A DNA stretch of 64,000 nucleotides. Origin: Pyrinomonadaceae bacterium. GTDB lineage: Bacteria > Acidobacteriota > Blastocatellia > Pyrinomonadales > Pyrinomonadaceae. Numbering within the stretch: position 1 is the first letter of the stretch; each line of letters opens with the position of its first letter. Positions 23,484 through 33,244 of the stretch are shown piece after piece. The stretch spans positions 620,001 through 684,000 of the forward strand of contig JAJQRF010000002.1 in the NCBI GenBank assembly GCA_021228405.1, read 5' to 3'. The position numbers and the translations under genes are program-made. Under the pieces are notes generated by a model. That model worked only from the letters and a program-made list of their open reading frames with translations, had not been told where the DNA came from and made no database searches.

Positions 23484-25261
23484 GGAAGATTCTCCCTTAA
23501 AATATTACGATCTAATCTCATATTTCTAAATTCACAGGAAGTTTCTGAGATTAAAGAACAAGCATAACATGCTGCGCCGCTATATTTTCCGGTTTGAAAA
23601 ACTTCTTCACTACAAAGCGGATCATTTGAGCAAATATGTATTGAACCTAAAGCTAAATCAATAACCCTTTCAAATGAAGGCACGAGGGCAATGAGTCCGC
23701 CAAGAGTGCCGTCGCCTCCGGGTTGAGCGGTATATAATAAAACTCCGCCCGTAGCTTGACCCGTTATTGGATCAATGCTGGTATAAACTCTTTCTCTGAC
23801 GGCTGCGGATGAATAACCTGAATCGACAGAGAGCGCTGTAATTAACTTGTGAGAAAAGGTATGCCACCAGACAAATTCAGGATGCAAATGCTCCCGCTGT
23901 TCTCCTAAAAAAACAGGGCTAAAACTACTATTTTGGTGCCATTCATCAAACCAAGTTGATGCTGCCCCAGTAAAATTGGTAAATACATTACCTTGTACAA
24001 AATCAATAAAAATACCTTCACCAAACAACTCGATACCTGGATACCAATCCCTGTGATCAATTGTGAATCGTCTGTCTACAAACTGTGCATTAACAGGATC
24101 AATTCTACGATAGCCTGTCTGTACCATTACTACTCTTAATCTTTCAATAGGAGTAATTCTCAACGATCTTCCGTTAACTGTGGTAATAGATCTAACGTTA
24201 GTTCTTACAACCTGAAACTGCGGAGGTGCGCCGGGAGTAGAGGATGGCTGCGGCGGGGCACCGTACTCAGCGGAGTGTTTTAATGCTTCAAACTCCTGAT
24301 CTCGCAAATCGTTTACATTTTGTGGTAATCCGCCTGACAGAACATCGCCGATAGCATTTAAGATAGTTGGCTCGTCAAACCCATGTATCTCATCAATTAC
24401 TGCTTGAGTTATTAAACCCCGATCTCTTAACCTTTGTAATAACTCAATAAGTGCTGCCTTGTTTGAAGGTTCACTTGCAACCAGAGACGTATGGATTCTA
24501 TCCATTTCCAGTAAACGATGTAATCTGGTTGCGCGCGGGGGAATTGTTAAGGCAGTTTGAATTTCAGCCAAACGTAAGTTGGCTGCGCCACGTTGGATGA
24601 TATTTGCAGAAACGGAGCAACCTGGACGTGTTACTCCGCTTTCAGCAAATCTTCCAGAACACCTCCAAGAACGTGAATATGCCAAACCTAGGTTAATTGA
24701 TCCGTTGCAGGTTGGACATACAATATTTACATGTCGTAAAGCGCCTCCGCCTCCCTGCCATAAAAAATGATTTGGAGCAGTGTGTTGTCTGGTATGATTA
24801 ATAATACCATTCCAATCTACATCATCTATATGTCCATTCTGACAAGCTCGTACAAAACGAATTGATTCTTTTCCTGCTCTAATCCAAGCTTCCGGACGAG
24901 AATTGAAGTTGTTGCATCTCGGGCAAGCTTGATTAGCAGGGGAACTTGTTACTTTTCTATATAAAATTCCATGCCTAACACATAAGGACCAAGTTGGAAA
25001 TCGCGAGGTGTCGTAAATAGATTGGCTATCAGTCACTCCTAATTCAGCATTGGATGGTATTCTTAATATTCCTGCATCATCCAACAATGCGTGTGATAGC
25101 CTTCGATCGGTTATTTCAAAATTAACAGGATTAGATCCTGCGCTAAATATATTTGATCTATCAATAGTAGGAATAATTCGAGGTCCATTCGAGCCTTCTA
25201 AAATAGCCCCCGGACCGTATGTTGTAATGAATTGTGATCGTCTAAGTGATTGGCTTCCCAT
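23480..25261 (-). CDS. drmB: DISARM protein DrmB (DUF1998)
   Basis: 593 residues. The N-terminus shows R-R-S-Q-F-I-T-T-Y-G-P-G-A-I. Cys pairs C-P-R-C and C-P-T-C form zinc ribbons in the first third. The C-terminal DUF1998 region contains H-T-F-S-H-K-L-I-T-A-L, P-G-G-D-G-T-L-G-G-L and a cysteine cluster (C-S-N-D-P-L-C ... A-C-Y-A-C). DrmB forms the core complex with the DrmA helicase that recognises and obstructs incoming phage DNA. It lies 39 bases after drmA and overlaps drmC. Confidence 0.9.
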   Translation of the reverse strand: MGSQSLRRSQFITTYGPGAILEGSNGPRIIPTIDRSNIFSAGSNPVNFEITDRRLSHALLDDAGILRIPSNAELGVTDSQSIYDTSRFPTWSLCVRHGILYRKVTSSPANQACPRCNNFNSRPEAWIRAGKESIRFVRACQNGHIDDVDWNGIINHTRQHTAPNHFLWQGGGGALRHVNIVCPTCNGSINLGLAYSRSWRCSGRFAESGVTRPGCSVSANIIQRGAANLRLAEIQTALTIPPRATRLHRLLEMDRIHTSLVASEPSNKAALIELLQRLRDRGLITQAVIDEIHGFDEPTILNAIGDVLSGGLPQNVNDLRDQEFEALKHSAEYGAPPQPSSTPGAPPQFQVVRTNVRSITTVNGRSLRITPIERLRVVMVQTGYRRIDPVNAQFVDRRFTIDHRDWYPGIELFGEGIFIDFVQGNVFTNFTGAASTWFDEWHQNSSFSPVFLGEQREHLHPEFVWWHTFSHKLITALSVDSGYSSAAVRERVYTSIDPITGQATGGVLLYTAQPGGDGTLGGLIALVPSFERVIDLALGSIHICSNDPLCSEEVFQTGKYSGAACYACSLISETSCEFRNMRLDRNILRENLP

Positions 25262-25300
25262 ATTTTTTTAAGTATTTTTAGATTTCTTATTACATATAAC

Positions 25301-28300
25301 TTACGTTTGAAATCCGGTCGTTTCTTCAACTTCTCGCAAAGACTGCGGTGCATTTTCGTAAGCTTCGCTCAAACCCGCCTGCCGATGGTGTGCATCACCA
25401 AGAACAACATGACGTTGGGGAACGCGTATTAATGATGACTCAGAGTAAACGAAGGCGTCAGTGTTGTAATGTAACGATGCGAGATGCTGCCAGAGATCAA
25501 TTTCGGAGTTTACCTCAACTGCCGTAGTATTGGATAAGGGACGCCGACCTATCGGTTGCTGTTGTGCACGTGTCTCAAATAAGTTCTGTAATTCAGTTAC
25601 CTCTAAATCAAAACGATGATCTCGCATTCTGTTTGCAAGACAATAAAATTGTCCAGACAAACGTTGCTGAATCCTCCAATCTGCATGTACTCTGAGATTA
25701 TTAATATAACTAGCATTACGTAAAAGCGAAACAATTAAAGGACCAATTGCTCTTTCTCTGGCTCTTGGGGAGAACGGTGCAACTGTTACTGGTTCAACGT
25801 ATCTATATAATGATTGATGATAACCGGTAAAAAATTCATAGTGATCTAAATCTCTCGGACGGCTCGCTCTAAAAAAGGCAACAACTAAACCGCCACTCCT
25901 TCGTCCAACTCTACCTGTTGCCTGAATGTAAGAAGCCGTTGTTTTAGGTTGCCCGTTGACTATCATCAAACTGAGTCGATCAATGTCTACGCCTGTCCCA
26001 AACATAGATGTAGCGAAAACAGCGTCTTCTGCCTGTGGAGCATTATTCTCTAAACCTTTCAAAATTGAAGGGAGTGCCAATGAGTTTGCTCGTCCCGAAA
26101 GCTCGACTAAATGATCTGGATTAATTAATCTCCTTGTAGTGCCCCATCTGAACTCTATTCGCTCTGGTATATCTTGCCTATACAAAGAAATTGCACCAGC
26201 CAACTCCCGTGTTGCATTAAAATATCCGACGACTGTATAAAAACTATCTGTATATAAATTGGGATTCCTCAACCAATTTTCATATCCTTTTTGAAGAAGC
26301 ACTGACCAAATGCGAACATTTGGCGTTTGGGCACCTTTACCTGGTGCGCAGATGGCTACATATAGCCTGCCTGGTCTATGACAGTCTAAAGGATGAATAT
26401 TAGCTTCACGTGCAAAAAAGCGATCATTAATGGAAATTCCGGGTGCAGGAAATTGAAAAAGTTGGCGATTGAAAAGAGCTGAGGTTTGTGCTTCTGCTTG
26501 TCTTACGGTAGCCGTTGAGGCAATGTATTTAGGAACAGTTCGACTTCTGCCAGAACCATGACTCGACAACTCGTCAAAAACAGTTTCATATATTCCGACC
26601 ATACTGCCTAGTGGACCTTCAATCAGATGAAGTTCATCTTGAAGGATCAGCTCTGGAGGTTCAAAGCTAGTAACTGCTGTTCTGGCGTTTGCAACTGCTG
26701 GGTGGGCTGCGTAACTTTGAGGAAGATTGCTATTTGTTGATGGAGGGCAGCCTTCACGATAATAACCCCATCTACTATGGTAATGATCAACATTACCGAA
26801 AATTGAAGCCGCTTTAGGCTCAAACGCTAGTCGCGCGAATTTATCAACAGTTGCTATAAGTAGTGAAGGACAACGATGGTAGATTTGATCATCTACGGTC
26901 AAAGCAGGTATCGGAATTCTGCCAGCTATACGATTTACATTCACCCGGTATCTAAAGCAATCGGGAATTGTTTGCCACTGTAAATTATTTACAAGTGGAA
27001 GCGCCGCCGTTTCTGTGGTCGCGGGAAATCCGGTACTACCACCAGTAGCACCATTATCCCGCCTTCGTGGTATTTGTTCTGCCCAAGCCCTCTGATTCAA
27101 CTCACAATCTGGATTTGGACAATAAATGTCAAAGTCACAATTTTGAAATGTGTTTTGTGAAGTTGAATAACCCAAGATAAAGTAACCTGGGCGTGAAGGC
27201 CTTGCAGGAATTAATTGCACATCATTGCCCAGTAATCCTGAAATATTACTGTACCACCACGAATCAACTGAATCGGCTTCAAAATTTTCATTTAATGGAA
27301 TCGTAAAGGTTATAGCTAGGGTATAAAAATCAGAAATATTATGCCTTTCAATCTGAATATTATTGATAATAATTGTTGTTCCGGTTGGAATGAAAGAGGT
27401 GAGTGGAGGATGAGACTGTACCTGTCTTGAACTATAGATGAAATATATAGTGTGTTGTCCACTATCAAATCCGTCCTTTGGTATGGCAAGAACTGAATCG
27501 CAACAAGGACAAGTTAAAACCTGAGCTGGTTCTCCTTCAGCTTCAATCTGTATGCCGTTTAATCTGCGTCTTGTTAATTGAGGATTACTTCCATTATAAC
27601 CGTATCCACTAACAATTCCCTGTAAAATATCGAGCGCCCCAGCAAATAGCTTTAAGTTGGGGGTCGGGATGGGACCGATACTATTTAAACTATTTGGAGT
27701 TACATTGCCCCCGACCCACAAACCAATTGAAAACCTGAATCCCCCCCACAAAAAGGAATCAGTTTTCGTGCAAGTTTGTGGACGCCAGCCAACTGGAGAG
27801 GATGGATTATTTAAACCATCCACTCGTAAAAATTCACATGCAGTAACAAGATTCAAAGCTCGACGAAACTGCTGTATTGTTAACAATCTTAGTGTATACC
27901 TAGAAATTACACTGACTCCTGCTCCAAAATTACTTGTACCCAGTGATATAGCTTTTCTTCGACGCAGAGCAATAGTAAAAGCCGCCAGTCCCAAGTAAGC
28001 TTCTGTTTTACCACCCCCAGTTGGAAACCAGAGTAAATCGCAGACATTGCGATCTGGATGTGAAGGAGTATTGAGAGCAGGAATATTTATTAAAATGAAA
28101 GCCAATTGAAATGGTCGCCAGTTAATTGAGCGCCCCTTCCATCGAGATTGAGTTGCAATTGCTTTATTGGCAAAATTAAATGCAAGCCTAACATTATCAT
28201 CACTCGCAATAAGTTCAATAGCTTCACTTAAGCGGTTCTGTACTCTGTTACATTGATGTAAGTGGTGAAATGCCGTGTCTTGTTGTTCAGGATTTAATGT

Positions 28301-29356
28301 CGAAGCTTCATTAAATTGAGCTTGCAACCAAAGCTGATAGCCATTAAGCAGTGGAATTAACGCATCCCTGATTTCAGACGGTGACCATAGTTCAGCCAGA
28401 ATTTCGGGATTTAATTCAGGAGAAGGAAGACTGCTGTCCCATTCCATAAACGGTGCTTCAATAGGATAGCAAGGAACTAGTTCTGTTCTTATATCTGGTG
28501 GGCTGAAGCGGTTTTGCAGAGCTGTAGTCACTAAATTACCGTCAACCCAGAAAAAGGGGGGCTCATTCGGACTTGTTACAGAATTATGCGGTCTTTCTGG
28601 GTCTATTTCTCTCCACATTGCTGCACATAAATGCCCGCGAGCAAAAGCTGGGTAATTTCTGTACAAAAGAGACAGGGAATTTTCTTCCATTTCCATGGAA
28701 TTTAAATTTGCAGTATTGTTAAATACTGATGAGCGAACGGGCAAAAGTCTGCTTCCTTTACCACAGTTTATACGAATTTGAGGCTGGAAAATGTGTTCTT
28801 GGGTAGAGGCACGTTGGTTATTTAATATTGTTGTTGTATTAATCAAAAAAACTGAAACACGCCACACATTAGGCTGTAATTCTTGGGATCTGATTTGAAT
28901 TGTTACACCATCAGCTGCCGACAATTGTTGATTCTGTGCTGAAATTAATCCGCTATGGAATACAGAAGGATGGCGTTGCCATCCTTGAGGTACTAGATTA
29001 TATCTTGCCCAAGTAGAACAAATCTCAATTTCTGGCATATTATCATCTGTTTCGACGGTAAAGGAAATTCCCAGTGAATGAGGTAATGCTTTTGGATCAA
29101 GGGCTGGTGATACACTACTGGGCATTACAATTATTCCGTCGGAATTGTTATCTTCTTCGGCATATTCTTCCTCAACAATACTGTCTATGTCTGATTCAAT
29201 ATCATCTTGCGGAGGTAACGAATCAACAGGAGATAAAACACCTGTTATAAATTCATCTCTCGGGTCTTGATTTACTGGTAAAATTTCAGCTGAGCCGTTT
29301 CGTGGTCCAAGTACTTCTTTTACAAGATCAATTACAAGTTCTGTCCGTTCTGCCAT
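25301..29356 (-). CDS. drmA: DISARM helicase DrmA
   Basis: A 1,351-residue SF2 helicase. Motif I P-T-G-G-G-K-T-E-A-Y is near residue 447, motif II D-E-L-H near 907, and motif VI Q-A-T-G-R-V-G-R-R near 1148. The interval between motifs I and II is unusually long and includes C-P-C-C and C-P-N-P-D-C zinc-ribbon cysteines. An N-terminal acidic stretch (residues 50-70) matches the DrmA trigger-loop region in character. DrmA with DrmB forms the DISARM core that binds 5'-overhang phage DNA. The gene starts a new transcript or follows the kinase gene after 198 bases. Confidence 0.92.
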   Translation of the reverse strand: MAERTELVIDLVKEVLGPRNGSAEILPVNQDPRDEFITGVLSPVDSLPPQDDIESDIDSIVEEEYAEEDNNSDGIIVMPSSVSPALDPKALPHSLGISFTVETDDNMPEIEICSTWARYNLVPQGWQRHPSVFHSGLISAQNQQLSAADGVTIQIRSQELQPNVWRVSVFLINTTTILNNQRASTQEHIFQPQIRINCGKGSRLLPVRSSVFNNTANLNSMEMEENSLSLLYRNYPAFARGHLCAAMWREIDPERPHNSVTSPNEPPFFWVDGNLVTTALQNRFSPPDIRTELVPCYPIEAPFMEWDSSLPSPELNPEILAELWSPSEIRDALIPLLNGYQLWLQAQFNEASTLNPEQQDTAFHHLHQCNRVQNRLSEAIELIASDDNVRLAFNFANKAIATQSRWKGRSINWRPFQLAFILINIPALNTPSHPDRNVCDLLWFPTGGGKTEAYLGLAAFTIALRRRKAISLGTSNFGAGVSVISRYTLRLLTIQQFRRALNLVTACEFLRVDGLNNPSSPVGWRPQTCTKTDSFLWGGFRFSIGLWVGGNVTPNSLNSIGPIPTPNLKLFAGALDILQGIVSGYGYNGSNPQLTRRRLNGIQIEAEGEPAQVLTCPCCDSVLAIPKDGFDSGQHTIYFIYSSRQVQSHPPLTSFIPTGTTIIINNIQIERHNISDFYTLAITFTIPLNENFEADSVDSWWYSNISGLLGNDVQLIPARPSRPGYFILGYSTSQNTFQNCDFDIYCPNPDCELNQRAWAEQIPRRRDNGATGGSTGFPATTETAALPLVNNLQWQTIPDCFRYRVNVNRIAGRIPIPALTVDDQIYHRCPSLLIATVDKFARLAFEPKAASIFGNVDHYHSRWGYYREGCPPSTNSNLPQSYAAHPAVANARTAVTSFEPPELILQDELHLIEGPLGSMVGIYETVFDELSSHGSGRSRTVPKYIASTATVRQAEAQTSALFNRQLFQFPAPGISINDRFFAREANIHPLDCHRPGRLYVAICAPGKGAQTPNVRIWSVLLQKGYENWLRNPNLYTDSFYTVVGYFNATRELAGAISLYRQDIPERIEFRWGTTRRLINPDHLVELSGRANSLALPSILKGLENNAPQAEDAVFATSMFGTGVDIDRLSLMIVNGQPKTTASYIQATGRVGRRSGGLVVAFFRASRPRDLDHYEFFTGYHQSLYRYVEPVTVAPFSPRARERAIGPLIVSLLRNASYINNLRVHADWRIQQRLSGQFYCLANRMRDHRFDLEVTELQNLFETRAQQQPIGRRPLSNTTAVEVNSEIDLWQHLASLHYNTDAFVYSESSLIRVPQRHVVLGDAHHRQAGLSEAYENAPQSLREVEETTGFQT

Positions 29357-29554
29357 AGGATATTAGTTGGGTGCTTGAAATTTAAAGGTAATCTTAAGCT
29401 TATTAGAAAGATAGTATTACGCTCTGAGTGGAACAATAATAAGTGAAAGATACAAATTTTGTAAAGTTAAATGCTTTTCTAAAAGTGTTTTTGCTGACAA
29501 AGTTGCTGTATCAACATATATCGATCTGATAAAATGCAATTAACGAAATATAAA
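29357..29554. other. Gap between the kinase-ATPase gene and drmA
   Basis: AT-rich 198-bp gap with no gene and no strong hairpin. It leaves room for a separate drmA promoter, so it is open whether the kinase/phosphorylase-like pair and drmABC share one transcript. Confidence 0.4.
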
Positions 29555-32500
29555 TTAATCCTTTCTTTGAACTTTAAAGAATGATGTTTTTAATGCCCCT
29601 CGGGAAAATCTGGTTTTGTCCCAAGTTTTAGGTTTCATATACCAACACTGTGAAACCTTAAATACAGACGAAAAAATGGCTGCTGAAACTGTTTGCAGTT
29701 TTGTACCTGTAAGAGCAAATTCAAAAGGGGAGTTATACTCTACGAAATACGTATAATAGTCCTTGGCTATTGTAGACAATACTTCATTAATATTTGATGT
29801 GGAAACATAGTGTATATCAGCATTATTATACTTACGCAGTGAAAATTCAGCAGATATTTGGGCTAACTTTTCTTTTGGCGATTTTCCGTCAGGGACTATA
29901 ATATTTATTTTTTCATATTCTCTTTCATCCAATAATGTATATAATCTTTCATGTTTTATTGGCGCAAAAGAAAAAAGCACTCTAGCCTCAGAGATGTTTG
30001 TATAATGAGGAAGTAAATTAATCAGAGTATACGGACCCTGTTCTCCTTTAATAAGGTTTGAAATTTCGGTTAAAAGTACAGATTGATCTGCATTTTTTGT
30101 GCGGTCAAAAACATTCTTAATTTCTTCATCTAAGGGGTATTCTATTTCAGGATTGGTGATGGAGAAATAAACGGATTGGTTTGAAGACAATATGTTCCTG
30201 ATGGATTCAAAAATCACAGATTTAGTGAGTCCTGTAATATCGCATAGTATACTGCCTTTAATATTTTCTACCGCTTGAGCAAATGAAGAAGAATGAACAG
30301 TTTGTGATGTATCAAATCCATTAGTTTGAAAATGATCAATAATTTCCTTCCCCTTACCAGGATCGTCAAATTCGACTAGTATTAGATTACCCTTAACTAA
30401 TTTGGAAATTCTTTTAGCTGATTCTAAAGTAGCTTCCTCGAAGCCAAGTCCAACAATTATATTATCAAATTTCAGCTTTTCAATTTCACCTTTGGTAACA
30501 GATGTAACAGTAGGTAACTTTTTAATGATAAAGTCAAAATTAGGTTCAGCAACTTCCGGACCATTCCCTGGATTAATTGAGAATAGTTCCTGCTGAGCGG
30601 GAAAATGCATTACCGCTTCGGGTTTCAATGATTTATTTAGATTGATTTCTTCTAATTCTGATTCTAATTCTTCCTCAGAATATGAATTCAGAGGCTTTAT
30701 CAGTGTCTTTTTTCCATCCTTGGGATTTTTTAACCAGTCGTTAAGATCTTTTCCGGACAATTCAAACCGATCGGCACTGGATAATCCTATATGTTTAGTG
30801 ACGCCATACAACTTTCTAAAAATAAGTTTAAACTGTTGTTGGGGGTTTAACCCCTGTCTGTTTGTTCTTGATGCCTCCGGTCCTCCATGTAAATTAAAAA
30901 TGCCCGCATCGATTAAATCGCGAATCTGTTTGTACTGTTTATCCTTATCTCCAAATGTTATGTTGATAAATATAGATGTATATTGCCTTAGTTTTTTTGT
31001 TTCGCCTTTCGCTTTTTTAATAGCAGATTGAATCAATAAATGATGTGAAGCATCAGCAAAAGACTGAACAAAATCGAGGTATCTTGTATTTTTTCGATTC
31101 AGGTCAAATAATCTGGAATTACATAATTCAAGATAGCATTCGTTTTGGATTTTGGCTGGAACTGGGAAATTCTTTTTACTGTTTCTTTTTAAAATTAATT
31201 CATACAATGTAATTACATCACCTAAATCACCAACGCAAACAGCAGTTAACGCGGAAATCCCCTGATAAATTCCTTTCTTCTCAGAGGCTTTTGTTTCCTT
31301 TACAATATTCTCAGCTATAGAAATTAATGTTTTGTCTCCCAAAATAGAACTTACAGTCAGGTTTTGAGGGTGAAGAGCAAAATATTTTGCTCTTTTTGAT
31401 AAAATCTTTTCAATAAATTCTTTTCCCTCATGATGATTTTCGTGGATTATCTTATTAACTTCGGATCCCAAATCAAAGACTGTGTAATCCCGGCCTATTT
31501 TAGCGTGAGATGTATTTCCGGGAGCCATTATTACCATTTCCAAGGTTTGTGCTTCTGTTGTAAATTTAAATGCACATGTTTCGTCCTGAAATAAAAGTTC
31601 TGATACCAGTTTGAGTATATTTCCATCCGTTAAATAACGAGTAGAAACATCATCCAGTAAAAAATAAATATATGAATTTGAGAAAACATCGGATGCCTTT
31701 TTTATTGCATCAGCTAACTGAGGGAAAGCAATTTTAGGATGAATATTTACCTTATAGGTCGATTTCCCGTCACTTAAAGAGTTCAAATACTTCTTTAAAG
31801 TTTTTTCTAATTCATAGTCACTGGTTACATTAGAGAGGTCAGTTGAATTACTTACAACAGATGTAAGGACATTAATAAGCTCATTGAAGTAATCACCTCG
31901 AACACAACTATTATCAATATCCTTTAAGTGTCTTATAGATTGAATTGCTTGAATTGTATACCCTAAAAAGAGTTTTGAATAAGGCTCAAAAATATCAACT
32001 CTATCCTCAAAATTAGACGCATTAAAATCCAGCAACTTCACGCATGATACATATAAACCGATATAGCCATCATCACTTTTAAGCCGCCTTATTATTTCTG
32101 ATTTTCGCTCCTTTTCTCCTTGATTTTGTGGAACAACCCTCGCGTGAAATTCCAGAGCACGGAGTAACATCGTTTTACCGCAACCCCTCATTCCAGTAAT
32201 AACTTGAGGACCTTTCGTGCTAATACTATTAATCCAAGTATTATTCTGATCAACGAATAAAGTAGGTATATACCATGGTCTGAGGGACTGGGCATTCACT
32301 GAATCATCAAAACTCTTCAGTTTTAATTCCTCCTGCCATGGATTCGAGTGTTGGTAAAAAGTATCTCTGATTTGGTTAATTAAATCGCTATATGAAATTT
32401 GCTTTTGAGATATAACAGAAGGTTTTAGATAATCAGCTTTCTCCTCAAGAAGAAACGCTAGTCTCCAATCTTTTTCATCGTAATACTCAGAATTATCAGT

Positions 32501-33244
32501 TATTTTACGACTTAAAGTATTTAAACACTGAGCAACCCAATGTAAATCGCCAACTCGATTTGTCTCATCATTACTTTTAGTTTGTTGATTTAGAGAACCC
32601 AAATCAATAGCGACAACCTTTATATTCTCATCGATTTCACCCACCCGACGCTTTTGTACTGATAATTCCTCTATTAATAAATTACCCGGATGTAAATCAT
32701 TGTGATATTTTTCATTCCGCCTGAGTTCTTTTAGTATGTTAATTAAATCAACTGAGATTTGTGCAATTGCTGGAGCAGATATACTCTCAGAACTCTCCAG
32801 ATACTGTTTCAATGTTTTGCCTTGAATAAATTCCAGTCCTACAACATGACAATTTACCGTAATTCCGTTTTTGAAAGTAACTGGTAAGTCCTCATAAAAT
32901 ATACTTGAATCGATTTTGACTACGTGATTGGAATTTTGCGAAATTTCTAAATGATATTCACATTCTTTTCTAAAATCTTTATTGTGAGCTTTATACAACT
33001 CAACAGGAACTATTTTAATCGCCTTTTTTATCTTAATTCCTCCGAAAGGAGAAATTTCGCCTATGTACGTTGCGCCATAAAAGCCTCTTGCTAAAGGTGC
33101 TGTAATTGTTATGTCACCGATGCTTGCGGGAGAATCAAACAAGGGAAAACCAAATTCTTCATCACAATGCGGGCAATTATCGGTTAATTCTTTTAATGAG
33201 TAATCTGTGGACGGACAATTAAAACAACTGTATTTTTCCTTCAT
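29555..33244 (-). CDS. Fused zinc ribbon, protein kinase and P-loop ATPase
   Basis: 1,229 residues in several parts. A zinc ribbon (C-F-N-C ... C-P-H-C) covers residues 7-32. A Ser/Thr-kinase-like domain covers about 35-260: A-I-K-I with the ATP lysine, catalytic H-N-D-L-H-P-G-N near 183 (HND in place of HRD), and I-D-L-G near 213 in place of DFG. A P-loop ATPase follows with G-M-R-G-C-G-K-T near 353 and F-L-L-D-D-V as Walker B, resembling the ORC/Cdc6-like group. The last 300 residues contain a Rossmann-like segment (I-I-V-G-L-G-F-E) that I cannot name. Four-base overlap with the upstream phosphorylase-like gene shows coupling. It takes the place where drmE might be expected. Confidence 0.75.
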   Translation of the reverse strand: MKEKYSCFNCPSTDYSLKELTDNCPHCDEEFGFPLFDSPASIGDITITAPLARGFYGATYIGEISPFGGIKIKKAIKIVPVELYKAHNKDFRKECEYHLEISQNSNHVVKIDSSIFYEDLPVTFKNGITVNCHVVGLEFIQGKTLKQYLESSESISAPAIAQISVDLINILKELRRNEKYHNDLHPGNLLIEELSVQKRRVGEIDENIKVVAIDLGSLNQQTKSNDETNRVGDLHWVAQCLNTLSRKITDNSEYYDEKDWRLAFLLEEKADYLKPSVISQKQISYSDLINQIRDTFYQHSNPWQEELKLKSFDDSVNAQSLRPWYIPTLFVDQNNTWINSISTKGPQVITGMRGCGKTMLLRALEFHARVVPQNQGEKERKSEIIRRLKSDDGYIGLYVSCVKLLDFNASNFEDRVDIFEPYSKLFLGYTIQAIQSIRHLKDIDNSCVRGDYFNELINVLTSVVSNSTDLSNVTSDYELEKTLKKYLNSLSDGKSTYKVNIHPKIAFPQLADAIKKASDVFSNSYIYFLLDDVSTRYLTDGNILKLVSELLFQDETCAFKFTTEAQTLEMVIMAPGNTSHAKIGRDYTVFDLGSEVNKIIHENHHEGKEFIEKILSKRAKYFALHPQNLTVSSILGDKTLISIAENIVKETKASEKKGIYQGISALTAVCVGDLGDVITLYELILKRNSKKNFPVPAKIQNECYLELCNSRLFDLNRKNTRYLDFVQSFADASHHLLIQSAIKKAKGETKKLRQYTSIFINITFGDKDKQYKQIRDLIDAGIFNLHGGPEASRTNRQGLNPQQQFKLIFRKLYGVTKHIGLSSADRFELSGKDLNDWLKNPKDGKKTLIKPLNSYSEEELESELEEINLNKSLKPEAVMHFPAQQELFSINPGNGPEVAEPNFDFIIKKLPTVTSVTKGEIEKLKFDNIIVGLGFEEATLESAKRISKLVKGNLILVEFDDPGKGKEIIDHFQTNGFDTSQTVHSSSFAQAVENIKGSILCDITGLTKSVIFESIRNILSSNQSVYFSITNPEIEYPLDEEIKNVFDRTKNADQSVLLTEISNLIKGEQGPYTLINLLPHYTNISEARVLFSFAPIKHERLYTLLDEREYEKINIIVPDGKSPKEKLAQISAEFSLRKYNNADIHYVSTSNINEVLSTIAKDYYTYFVEYNSPFEFALTGTKLQTVSAAIFSSVFKVSQCWYMKPKTWDKTRFSRGALKTSFFKVQRKD

